64,000 nt of DNA, from NCBI GenBank assembly GCA_021234155.1, contig JAJEKV010000491.1, positions 62,001-126,000 on the forward strand, read 5' to 3'. Source of the stretch: Isoetes taiwanensis. Lineage: Eukaryota; Streptophyta; Lycopodiopsida; Isoetales; Isoetaceae. Shown piece by piece: positions 13,279 to 24,199 of this stretch. A program made the position numbers and the translations under genes. The notes beneath the pieces are model-generated. The model ran no database searches. It was not told where the DNA came from and worked only from the letters and a program-made list of their open reading frames with translations. Each line of letters opens with the position of its first letter. Positions within the stretch are counted from its first letter, which is position 1.

Positions 13279-13976
13279 ACATAGGGTTCACGTTTTGGAG
13301 GTCGAAACGTGGTTGTTTTTATAGATAACTAGGCGCACCATTTCTGAACATGCATGCAGAGCCATGACAACTAAAATAACAGAGTTTGGATCTGTCGGCC
13401 ATCCCGAACGATCCCAAACAATCTTGCTACTGCAAAAGGCGCTCTTGACTTCTAATTACCATACTGGGAGGAGGATAAATCCAAACCCCATTCTGTCAGT
13501 TTCTATTGCTTTGCATTTTCAATTGCAGCTTCTCGACCGTGTCCCAAGTGGAACCGACCAAAACTCGACCTCCATAACGTAAACCCTTCAATAACCTAGC
13601 AACACACAGGGTTTAAGTTTCGGAGGCCATATCCTAGTCAGATTCGACTATAACCTTGCACAATGTCATCGCGTAGAGGGAGGGTGTTGACGCCAGAAGA
13701 TGGACCCTTAAAACCTTCTGGAAGCAGTTCACCCCAATGATCCTCTCTCGAAGGCCCCTGGCCAAGGACGAGCAATTGTCCCACTTTAGAACTGTGAATT
13801 GGCTCTGCCAATGGACTCAGAACATCAACATTACCCTTGGGACCAAGTTTCGTGGGCAGAAGACCACCCCTTCTCCAAAAAGCGCCAAAGTAGCTCATGT
13901 CTAACACGTTCGTAATCAATTGGCCTAGGAGATGGTTGCAGAATAATGCCATGTCGCGCGTTCGTGTCTCTTTCGT

Positions 13977-15603
13977 TGGAGCCTGGTAGCGCGTGTTGGA
14001 GCCTGGTGGCATTTTGGAGCGTGTGGGAACCTGGTGGCATTTTGGAGCCTAGATGGCATGTTTGAACCACCTTGGCATGTTGGACCCTAGGTGGCACGTT
14101 GGAGCTTGCATGACATTTCGGAGCCTAGGTGGCATGTTTGAGCCACCTTGGCATGTTGGAGTCTAGGTGGCATGTTGGAGCCCACATGGCATATTTGAGC
14201 CACCTTGGCATATTTGAGCATAGGTGGCATGTTGGAGCCCACGACATGTTTGAGCCACCTTGGCATATTGGAGCCTAGGTGGCATGTTTAAGCCATGCTG
14301 GCATGTTGGAGCCTAGGTGGCATGTTGGGAGCCAACGTGGCATGTTTTGAGCCACCTTGGCATGTTTGAGCTACCTTGACATGTTGGAGCCTAGGTGGCA
14401 TGTTGGAGCCACGTAGCATGTTTGAGCCACCTTGGCATGTTTGAGCCTTGGTGGCATGTAGGAGCTCGCGTGGCATGCTTGAGCCACCTTGGCATGTATG
14501 AGCCTAGGTAGCATGTTGGAGCTACGTTGGCATGTTGGAGCCTAAGTGGCATGTTGGGAGCCAACGTGGCATGTTTTGAGCCACCTTGACATGTTTGAGC
14601 TACCTTGACATGTTGGAGCCTAGGTGGCATGTTGGAGCCCGCTTAACATGTTTAAGCCACCTTGGCATGTTGGAGCCCAGCGTGGCATGTTTTAGACACC
14701 TTGGCATGTTTGAGCCTAGGTGGCATGTTGGAGCCTACGTGGCATGTTGGAGCCTACATGGCATGGCATGTTTGAGCCACCTTGGCATGTTGGATCCTAG
14801 GTGGCATGTTGGATCCTAGGTGGCATGTTTGAGAAACCTTGGCATGTTGGAGCCCATGTGGCATGTTGGAGCCCGTGTGGCATGTTTGGACCACCTTGGC
14901 ATGTTTGAGCCACCTTGGCATGCTGGAGCCTAGGTGACATGTTGGAGCCCACGTGGCATGTTTGAGCCACCTTGGCATGTTTGAGCCTAGGTGGCATGTT
15001 GGAGCCTAGATGGTATGTTGGAGCCCACATGGCGTGTTTGAGCCACGAGCTCACGTGGCATACACCTTGGCATGTTTGAGCCTAGGTGGCATGTTGGAGC
15101 CTAGGTGGCATGTTTGAGCCACCTTGGCATAGGTGGCGTGTTGGAGCCCGCATGGCATGTTTGAGCCACCTTGGCATGTTTGAGCCTTGGTGGCATGTTG
15201 GTGCCTAGGCGGCATGCGTGAGCCAGCTTGGCAGGTTGGAGCCTAGGTGGCAAGTTGGAGCCCACATGGCATCTTTCAGCCACCTTGACATGTTGGAGCC
15301 TAGGTGGCATGAAGCCCATAAGGCATGTTTGAGCCACCTTGGCATGTTTGAGCCTAGGTGTCATGTTGGAGCCTAGGTGGCATGTTGGAGCCTACGTGGC
15401 ATGTTGGAGCCTATAGGTGGCATATAGGAGCCCGCATGGCATATTTGAGCCACCTTGGCATGTTTGAGCCTAGGTGGCATGTTGGTGCCTAGGTGGCATG
15501 CTTGAGCCACCTTGGCATGCTGGCACCTAATTGGCATGTTGGAGCCCACGTGGCATGTTTGAGCCACCTTGGCATGTTTGAGCCTTGGTGGCATGTAGGA
15601 GCT
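13977..15603 (+). repeat. 19-bp minisatellite array, about 80 units
   Basis: The array is built from TGGCATGTTGGAGCCTAGG and the variant TGGCATGTTTGAGCCACCT, both 19 bp, alternating irregularly for about 1.6 kb. Because 19 is not a multiple of three, three units (57 bp) encode a 19-residue period in any frame. The minus strand therefore shows repeated peptides such as MPPRLQHAKVAQTCHVGSN. The edges are more diverged (13,977-14,050) than the core. I regard the long open frames as a by-product of the repeat, not as genes. Confidence 0.95.
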
Positions 15604-16330
15604 CGGTGGTGCTTTGCTTAAGAAATAGCCTCAAAAAAACCATACTTCCTTAAGAAATAGCTACGTAAAAACTACACCACTTCAGAAAACCACGCTTCTA
15701 TAAAAAACAGCCACTTAAAAACTACACCTACTAAAAAATCACACCTCAAAAAACCATACTTACTTTAAAAAACAACTACTTAAAAAGTATACCTAGTTAT
15801 ATAAACCACACCTAAAAAAATCATACTTTCTTAAAAATAGCTTCTTAAAAACTACACCTAGTTATAAACTACACCACTTCAAAAAACCATACTTTATTAA
15901 AAACAGCCACTTAAAAACTACACCCGCTTATAAACCACACTTCAAAAAACCTTACTTCTTTAAAAAATAGCTATTTAAAAACTACACCCACTTATAAACA
16001 ACACCTCAAAAAACAACACCTCGATTGAAAAAAATCATACCACTTTAGAAAACCATACTTCCTTAAAAAACAACCACTTAAAAATATACCTCCTTATAAA
16101 CCACACTTAAAAAAACTATACTTCCATAAAAAATAACTACTTAAAACTACACCTAGTTATAAACTACACCTCAAAAAACAACACCTTCTTAAAAACAACA
16201 CCCCCTAAAAAAAATAAGCAACACTTCTTTTAAAAAAACAACACCTCAAAAAAAGATCACATCTTCAAAAAAAAAAAACTATTGCTCCATAAAAAAAACT
16301 ACACCGCCTCCTTAATAAACCACACCTCCA
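15604..16330 (+). repeat. Degenerate A/C-rich tandem repeat
   Basis: Imperfect units of roughly 60-70 bp built from phrases such as AACCATACTTCCTTAAAAAA, AGCTACTTAAAAACTACACC and ATAAACCACACCTCAAAAAA. It directly follows the 19-bp minisatellite with no unique DNA between. No gene is visible. Confidence 0.8.
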
Positions 16331-16453
16331 CATAACCACATGTAGATTTTTTGGAACAACGACATATGGTGGTGTGGACCCAGAATTGGGGTGGTTGTGA
16401 AAGGCAGAGAATTGGATTTGGTTTTTACAGCATCTGCGCAGTAGTTTACATGT

Positions 16454-16484
16454 AAACAAGGTGACGGTGCAAACGCACTAATGA
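16454..16484 (-). repeat. 31-bp element shared with the start of the MULE transposase relic
   Basis: On the minus strand these 31 bases are identical to 49,922-49,952. In both places the core is GTGCGTTTGCACCGTCACC. The copy at 49.9 kb immediately precedes the MULE transposase open frame, so the pair may mark related MULE copies or captured sequence. Confidence 0.75.
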
Positions 16485-16682
16485 CCTGTGGTGCAATTGC
16501 AGATTCCTTTTTCAAAAACAAGTAAATTCGACAGTTTTGACCATTTAAAAAAAAACAACTACCAAAAAATAAAGTCGCATTCCAAATATGGCCAATTTTA
16601 AAAGCGGGCGACAGATTTTGTGTTAAGACACACTAAGAAGATGCACTTTCTTACGACACAAAAATACAAAGGAAAGGAAGAA

Positions 16683-17190
16683 TGTCTATGCGCGCGTACA
16701 ACAAAGTTATATTTCAATAATTCAGTACAATAATATAGGCACTTAAAAAAATGTTCTTTTTTAGCACACATCAAATATCAAGAGGAGGTAGGTGTTTGCT
16801 TCAACAAACGCAAATATAAATTCCTTGCTTTGCTTGTAAGTTTTAATTGGTGTACAAGCATTACCAAGTTGAATTTGCCGCATCTTTGCAAATAAAAGTA
16901 TTTTCCAAATTCATAAACTACTAAACAAAGGAAGAATAAGAAACCAAAGCAAAAGAACTCATAGAGTAGACACAGACATGCCTATGCGTGCATAGAAACA
17001 ATGAAGAAAACTAGATACCTGTCTATGCATGCATGGCCAGGAGTTTCTAAAGAGTGCGTCCTGTCTATGAGCACATGGGCAAGCACCTACTTTTATAAAA
17101 CGGCTAGAGGTTCAAAGTATATCATTTGCCTATGCGCGCATAGACAAGCAACAAATGTTGAAAGCTCTTGCCTATGCGCGCATAGACAAG
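16683..17190. repeat. Cluster of TATGCGCGCATA palindromes
   Basis: Perfect TATGCGCGCATA at 17,131-17,142 and 17,173-17,184, each followed by GACAAGCAACAAA, plus degenerate versions at 16,687, 16,983 and 17,025. Similar palindromes recur at 19,332-19,362 and 49,125-49,188. The spacing is irregular. Function is unknown; the sites could be hairpins or binding sites of a dimeric protein. Confidence 0.7.
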
Positions 17191-18235
17191 CAACAAAATT
17201 TAAACAGCAGTGTTAATTTCCTAGCAACAAATTTTAAAACTTCTTCATTTATGCTTTCATTGAATCAAGGAAATTTCCTTAAGTGCCTGACATGGGATTG
17301 AGCAAGGTTATATTTTTTTTCAAGTCCACATCAGTAGCAATTAATAACACTGTAGCATTGATGCTTAAGCTCCAGAACATTTGGTAGAAGATCTGGATCC
17401 TTATGTGTTAGCAGCAATTTTCGGAAAACCATGTATCATTTTTATGCATCAAAACTTACCAAAACTTACCGAATTCACAATCTAAAGTTGGGAAAGAGCC
17501 TGTAACTTAAAGCATGGCAAACAGAATGCATAGAACACCAATGAAGAAAATTAAATGCGTTTTGGGCAATATTTCGCCATAATATAATCTGTAAGATTTT
17601 GCCATTAGTATCATGTTAAATGTATCATGTTACAAGTACCATTCCCAAGACAGATTACTGGATCAGGTTGCAGAATATGAATTATGCTTCGTGTTGTATA
17701 CCCATTGGGTAACTCCATTTTCAAGCTCTATTGCAGGCATCCAGTTTGCCTAGACTTGTAAGGCCATTTCCCTTGTATCTGCTCCTTATGTAACAGATTA
17801 ACAGATTTGTAACATTTATCTGCAGATACGCTTGCATCTGCTCATTTATTAGCAGATTATCATATGATTCAAGGACAAATTACTTGAACTTTATCTGCAT
17901 ATGCTGATTTTGATCAGTGTACTGGAGAAATCTCAAATGCCCAGTGAGGAATATTAACTGGATCTTGGTCAATATTTTGCCATAATCTGCAAAATTTGCC
18001 ATAATCTTACCGTATAATTGGGCCTTTGCACATGAAGATGCAATCTGAGTTGCTAGAATAGACTGGAAAATCTAATACTGTTTACAAGTGTTATAACTGA
18101 AGCCAGCTGATCTTCGACACTTGAAACCTCAGGCTCAAATTTAATATTGCCCCTGCAGCAAATATCAACCGACCAATACAGATATTGTGAGCCCAGACAA
18201 TCGGCTCAAAACCTGCGCCCAACCTCAGCAATCGA

Positions 18236-18410
18236 CCAAGAACCTCAGCAAAAATCAAGAACCTGTGGCAGAAAACGGAGCAACAGATAACCTGTGGCAG
18301 AAAATCAAGAACCTGTGGAGATAATCAAGAAACCTGTGGCAAAAATCAAGAACCTATGGCAGAACCTGTGGATTCAACAGATAACGGAGCAGCAGATAAC
18401 GGAGCAGCGA
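18236..18410 (+). repeat. Short irregular repeat based on AACCTGTGGCAGAAAATCAAG-like phrases
   Basis: Variants of AACCTGTGGCAGAAAATCAA and GATAACGGAGCAGCA recur several times in 170 bp. Nothing else is recognised between 17,220 and 19,250, which is A/T-rich. Confidence 0.6.
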
Positions 18411-19254
18411 CCTGAGGAAAAGCAGCAGCCGGATTCAACGGAACAATGGTGTGGAGATCATGGAAAAAATTAGTGGCTATTAATAGCCAAATGGCGATTT
18501 TTTAGGGGGTCTAGACAATTTTTGCGGCGAATTTTATGAAGGGGGATTTCTTTTAAAAAAATAAAAAATAGCCATAGTTAAAACAAGTACTCCATTATTT
18601 TTCTAGGATTAGCCAAACTATTTTTCCCATTTTCCTTAAAGAAAAAGGGATTAGCCTTTCTTTATATTACAATATTTATATAATAAATCATTAATAGCCA
18701 AATGAAAATAGATTCTTATTATAGGCTTTTACACATCCCCGCCTACCATCATCAGTGATAGTAAATTTTCAAACAATGAATTACTATTAAATATACTACA
18801 TATGCATCTTTAAAAAAGAATTGTAAAAGATGGCCAATATCCCTCTAGATGCCCGAGTTGATTGCATAACGTCTTCCTTGAAGGGTTAAAGATAAGTGCA
18901 ATTTGATCACAATATCTAGAAGGTGTTGTTGTATTAAACGTAGTTCAGACTATGGATGTTATAAGCTATGTGTGAGCTTCTGTTAAAAGTTTTTTAATAT
19001 TATTGTATGTTCCTTGATTGTTGATTATTATTTGTAATTGCGGTACAATATATCTAAAGCTACAAAATTTAATTTATATTTTTTGTTGTTTTTTTTTTCA
19101 GTTAGAAAAAGTAGCTAAGTAAAAGTTTATAGTACATAATTTAAAAGTTTCGCCAAGTCCAAATATATATAAATGTAATAATAATAACAACTTTAGCCAA
19201 ATGTATATCATAAAATATTGTAAAATTTTGAAAAATAGCCAAACCATTTTTTAT

Positions 19255-19980
19255 AAAAAAATATATAATATGCTTAATTTTTTCCCTGGTGGAGATGCGA
19301 AAACCCTAGTTTTACAAAAACGCACTGATCCTATGCGCGTATAGGATGCCTATGCGCGCATAGGCACTACCTACCAGTCATTCTTTCGACCTATCTGGCG
19401 GCGTTCAAAGACGATATCACGGTCTCAAGGCATTATACCGATCAAGGCCATTAAACGACATACATTACAGCCGATCCGGTCGGCGTAACGACGGCGGCCA
19501 TCGCGCAAAGGGCGCCCTAGAGGGCAACTTGCAATGGTGCGCACACTTAGCAATGCGCGCACCCTTAGACCTTTAACCCATTAAAGGTAGACCAAGGGTC
19601 GTAGAAACCCTAAACCTAACTGATAGCCTACATAAGGCATCAAACCCTAACATTCCCTTTTTCGCCCACAGACCTTCTGAGCTCCGATTCGCACGCCTGA
19701 GGAGTCAATTCCAACTCCCACGATCTGCCTGTGCGCCCCAGCTAGTCAGATCTCCTTTCCGACCGCATCTCGAAGCAGAACTGCGACATGGACGCCTTCG
19801 AATTCAGAGGAGTGAACCAGGGATCAGGTATTTAGTTGATTGAATAGCCTAAACCTTATTCCAGCCTTCGAACCAGTAGGTTTAGCCTATTAAATCACCC
19901 CTATTAGCCAAGCTGATCCCGAGATTGACTCTAACTAAGGAACCTAACTCTATGAGATAGATTAGTTCTTTATTATATTA
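19255..19980 (+). mobile_element. Left part of a Ty3/gypsy 5' LTR, split by a Helitron
   Basis: The stretch from 19,500 to 19,980 aligns with the solo LTR at 40,887-42,541. Shared blocks are GAGGGCAACTTGC, GGATCAGGTATTT, CAGTAGG-TTAGCCTATT and AACCTAACTCTATGA-ATAGA. It stops exactly where a minus-strand Helitron begins (CTAG at 19,981). The missing right part is found at 36,403-37,330; together the two pieces are about 1.65 kb, the length of the intact solo LTR. The exact LTR start is uncertain (19,255-19,290). Confidence 0.75.
19788..19827 (+). other. 40-nt LTR leader exon with splice donor
   Basis: ATG opens MDAFEFRGVNQGS and ends at G|GTATTT, a plausible splice donor. The solo LTR has the corresponding 40-nt exon (41,416-41,455, MVELRSGGATQGS) with the same phase and donor. 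Joined to the AG acceptor at 43,468 it runs in frame into gag. Known LTR-element biology allows spliced gag mRNAs; this particular splice is inference. Confidence 0.55.
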
Positions 19981-20008
19981 CTAGAAAAAGTGCCCAGCGT
20001 TGCTGGGC
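19981..20008 (-). other. Helitron 3' terminal hairpin and CTAG end
   Basis: Stem GCCCAGC/GCTGGGC with an AAC loop, then CACTTTTT and CTAG on the minus strand. It belongs to the same family as the ends at 3,696 and 30,959. Confidence 0.85.
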
Positions 20009-20015
20009 TTTTGTG

Positions 20016-20869
20016 GGGATTAAATTCACAACAAAAAAAAAAAAAAAAAAAAAAAGAAAAAATATATGGCAAATGTCATTATTAAATTTTAGTATGGCAA
20101 CAAAAGCAAATATGGTTCAAGAATAAATGTTGAGGTACGTTCTTGGCGTTGTGGCATTGACTTCTTCAAAAGTGTAATTGTTTTTAAGTTCGTCAATATA
20201 TTCTTCCAGCTCAATAGTACTTGCACCAAACATGCTTGTACCCTGTATGTCAATATGAATGCACAACAATGATATCCTTGATTTTCACCACAATCATACT
20301 CGCACCCAAAATCCTCGTAAAAGTCAGTATTGCAATATTTATTTTTTTAATTATTTTTCTGAAATGTTCCATGTCCCATATTTCATATTAAAGCAGTCTT
20401 TTTTTTACAATTGTACAATGTCCTCCAATTATAAACAGAAGCTTATTCAACATTTTTCAACCTTCAAGTATTTGAATTATGGCTTACCATCCAAATTCAT
20501 TGCTAGAATTGGTATATAGAGGGCCACATATCGCTTAAACGAAATTACAATAGGGATTTTCAAGCGAAATTACATGCAAGCCTGTAACTGGAGAGGTATG
20601 CAGTTACATTGCTTGAAAAACTGGAACAGAATAGAATAGAATATGATTTTATCGTCCACGGAGACCAACTGGCCTATGGGACCCAAGTACAAAAAGAGAG
20701 AGCAAAGAAAGCGCGTATTACTACCCGGGATTAAAACCCCCGCCCCGAAGGGTTTTCTGGGAAAACCTTAGTAGCAATAAGGGATTCGACATACCTGATT
20801 ATTATATACATAATCACACAAATGCAATACCGAGGTTAATGCCGGACGGGGGCATAAGCGAGTCCACAG
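20016..20869. other. Non-coding part of the Helitron; poly-A tract
   Basis: Contains an A-rich run at about 20,031-20,065 and A/T-rich sequence to about 20,630, then G/C-richer sequence that may be the 3' tail of the LINE that follows. No gene is recognised. Confidence 0.5.
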
Positions 20870-22900
20870 TATCCATTACCTCCTGGAGGTAACGATCCCA
20901 ACAAGCCTACATAGGCGTGCTTTCGATTAGCTCATGCAAGGCCCGATGGGGCACAACTAACGAAAGCATACTGAGCCGGATATATGTGCTTCGGACAGGA
21001 CACCGAGAGGGCGTGACTTTCATCCTCAATGGCCGCTGACAAAGATTGGATGCACTCTGTCCTCACGCGGCTCCGAATCCATCTCCCTGTCTCAATGCGG
21101 AGGTGGTGTGCACTGTCGCGAATGGAAGCAATCACCCTGCGCTTTTTTCATGGGTAGATGGGTGCAGGTAGTGGTGTGGCCCCTCGTGAGCATGGGATTA
21201 ACCTCTTTGTCGATAATTTGCCACCTTGACATGTGCGGGGGGCTCTGCATCCCAAAGCTTGGCCATGAAGCAAGCATCCAATCTTTGCTTCAAGGCGGTA
21301 GCGTTCGCCGGTGCATGCTTTGGTCCACATCGTGTGCTCGCACATTCCATAGCGAGAACCACCGGGCTTGCTTGTCTTTCCAGCGAGGCTTTGAGTCATT
21401 TGCGGGCCCATCGCCATTTGCCAAAGCAAGGTTGGGCAACCGGGCTTCATCCATAGCCACCACCTTCGGAAGTAAATAATGTGGCGTTCAGTAGCAGCCC
21501 TCGTAATGGAAGGAAGCCTGTCTCTGGAGCAAGATCGATATGGGACCGTGGATTTCACTCCCGATGCGGGCCAAGAAGGCCTTCGTAGACTGCTCTAGAT
21601 CGTTCCAAGTGGTGAGGGATATCACCGCCCCCCACATACGCCCCATAGAGGAGGACCGGTTCAACCAAGGCCACGAACAAGTGTGCTGGTGACCCCATGC
21701 ATCTGACTACGCCTTTGTGACTATTGTTTTGCATTGCATCTGGGGCTTTCCGGCCTGCAGTGACCCGTAACGATGGATGCATCCCGGTGTGTGGTAGTAG
21801 AAAACTCAATGCCCAAATACTTATAAGATGAGCCACCTCCACTACCCGCCCTTGGTAAGTGAATGAGGGAAGGCGTGGGTGCGAGGATGATGGGACCAAA
21901 GCACCCTTGTCTTGGCCAAGTTAACTCTCATGTCGGTGAATTGGCGTAAAGTGTCCAAAGCATCCGGTGGCGTTGCATGTCCTCCGGGGGTATATCGCGG
22001 CGAGGTCAACATCATCGCGATATATGAGTTGCCGGATTATGTGGTGCATCAACTGAGCGCCTCCCCGTGCTCAGCTAGCCATTCTTCTAGCTGGTCAATG
22101 TACAAGCCGAAGAGCGCCGGGGATAGAGGGCAGCCCTGGCGCACCCCAATGCTACTAACAACGGGCTCCCCCGGCGGTGTGAGGCGACCGGAGCAAGCCT
22201 CATTATAGTGCGTATATAGCATTGCGCAAGTCGGCGGGGTCCCTAGCCGTCTCAATCTATCCCACAACTTATCCCGAGGCACTGTGTCAAAAGCCTTTGC
22301 GAAATCCACAAAGCAACAATACAGATTCTGGCGTCGATTCCGGCTATCCTCTATGAGTGTTCGCAGAGTGAAGATATGGTCAATAGTAGAATGCGGGCGG
22401 AAAGCTGCACTGCGAGAGCCCAGCACTTCTCCATCCTCCCGCCCAAAGTGTCAATCGCCGCCAAGAATCCCGGCAAGCAACTTGGCAAAGCGAACCCGAC
22501 CATAATGGTGCGATGGTTGGTGGGGCTGTTGGGGTCCCCGCTTTGTATATGGGCACAACTCTCTCTGGTAGTCCAAAGGCGGGGAAGCCTTCTTGCAATG
22601 CCCCCGTTGAAGAGTCTTTGTGAGAACCGGCACCATTGGGGCCCGCCCACTTGAGAAGCTCTGCACGCATACCATCCAAATCACGCGCCTTCCGTTAGCG
22701 AGGGCTGCCAGGCCCATTATGACATCCCCTTCAGTAATGACTAGTGCTAGGCCTGTCTGCGGAGGTACTGGTGCCCGGCTTCCCATTGGGTCATACAGCT
22801 GCTGCAAGTATCTCACCCATTGTCCCGGGGTAATATTTCCAGAAGATGGAGCAATATCACCGTCATAAACATGTATGATTTCATGGCCATGTATGAACAA
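20870..22900 (-). mobile_element. 5'-truncated LINE (non-LTR retrotransposon) with reverse transcriptase
   Basis: Read from 22,900 downwards, broken frames give the usual order of a LINE RT. First comes the fingers region with DGMRAELLKWAGPNGAG and RVVPIYK. Next is NHRTIMVG. Then the palm with CCFVDFAKAFDTVPRDKLW (22,310-22,250) and GVRQGCPLSPALFG (22,150-22,110). The catalytic box is degraded to YRDDVDLAA near 22,010, where YADDV is expected. A thumb and C-terminal region reach about 20,930. No endonuclease domain lies upstream, so the copy is 5' truncated. Several frameshifts make it inactive. G/C content is well above its neighbours. Confidence 0.9.
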
Positions 22901-23570
22901 TGGCCCGAACCAGGTGGGTTTAGAAATAACGATATAACAACCTGCTAATTTTGTGGATAATTAGAATCAAATGAGGCAAACCTAGCCTAAAAGCTTATGA
23001 GGCAATTTATGCAAATTTTGAATTGCCAAAATAATAATAATAAAAAAAAGGAACATACTCAGAGTATGTGGACAAATAAGTAGCAAAAAAAAAAACAACC
23101 TTTAAAACCTTTTAAATTATTTTAGCTATAGATTGGATCATGAAAGAAACAACTCTTTCTAGGGTGAATAAGGATGCAATCTGCACCTGAAAAAGTCAAG
23201 CATAGGAAGCATAATCGTTTTGGCATATCTCTGATTGGAAAGTTAGCTGCAGTAGCATTTGATATTTCAAAAAGTCAAGTATGTGGACCTCTGTTGTGCA
23301 CCCAAACCAAAGGGGGTTTCAGGGGGATTTTCATTTAAATGTGTTGGATGCAATGGTTTGTATTAATAATGTTACTGTTAGTTATATGTTGGTAGTTAAA
23401 AAAAAAAATTTGGGCCCTTCGGGCCCTAACAAAATCAGACAAAGAAAACAAGATAAACGCATTGAAAAAAAACTATGGTGCTGCACCACATACTCAAGTT
23501 ATAAAAAGTATTTTAGAATTTGCCACCAATTGTGGTCTCATTCGTCCATGTACATGTGGAGATTTCAAAC
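22901..23570. other. No gene; contains a GGGCCCTTCGGGCCC hairpin
   Basis: A/T-rich spacer between the LINE and the Kelch fragment. At 23,413-23,427 a run of A is followed by GGGCCCTTCGGGCCC, a perfect 6-bp stem with TTC at the tip. It may be another transposon end or simply a repeat; I cannot tell. Confidence 0.5.
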
Positions 23571-23579
23571 ATATAAATA

Positions 23580-24180
23580 TCACCAAAGATAGTGGCGCCA
23601 TCAAATCCCCAAACATGTAAAGTTTGTTACCAATAGCAATTAATGAATGTGAATACCGTGGAGATGGTATGTCGCCTCTACATTCAAGTAATGACCAATG
23701 TCTCAAGTGGGTATCCAACACTAGCAGGTCACCATAAGCTACAGATCTCCCTAAACCCCCATGAATGTAGATTCTTGAACCAAGCGATGCACCTGCATGG
23801 CGATGCCTACAAAAGAGATGCTGATATCATAAGATCCAAAGGAAAGCAAAACAATTATCTCTGAAGCATCCAAAGCTCTAGAAAGGGTGTTTGCAAGCAT
23901 CATGAGATTGTACCTAGGTAGAAATTTTGCCCCAGTGGTTTTCACATTATTCCATTGCAACGTATCTATGTCAAGGACCATAACTTCTTGGAGAGGGGTG
24001 CTTGGATCCTCCCTCCCACCTATCACCCACATCTTATCACCTAAGACAAAAGCCCTATGTCCCATCCTTGGAGAAGGTGGCTCAATAGTATCCAAATGTT
24101 TGCTGACTTTTGCAACATGGAGTGCAAAGATAACAGTCATGTTGCTTATCTGACCTTTAAATTCCACATTGCACCACATC
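23580..24180 (-). pseudogene. Kelch-repeat protein gene fragment
   Basis: The minus strand encodes Kelch blades: PPSPRMGHRAFVLGDKMWVI with GG, then VMVLDIDTLQWNNV with a following TGAKFLPRYN. After a gap comes VLDTHLRHWSLLECRGDIPS, PRYSHS and IGNKLYMFG. These match the Kelch pattern (R..H......KMWVIGG, then a WD-like end and a new R-S--Y strand). The frame is broken between blades at about 23,720-23,760 and no start codon or further blades are seen. I infer a fragment captured by the surrounding Helitron. Plant Kelch/acyl-CoA-binding or F-box proteins are possible parents; the blades alone do not decide. Confidence 0.75.
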
Positions 24181-24199
24181 TAGAACAATGTCCCCATAT

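Noticed and set aside
13831-15594. Many long open frames with MPPRLQHAKVAQ-type peptides on the minus strand
   Set aside because: They are frames through the 19-bp minisatellite, present in more than one frame and on both strands; there is no start context, domain or intron structure.
21108-22868. Plus-strand frames over the LINE
   Set aside because: Antisense shadows of the reverse transcriptase; motifs are only on the minus strand.
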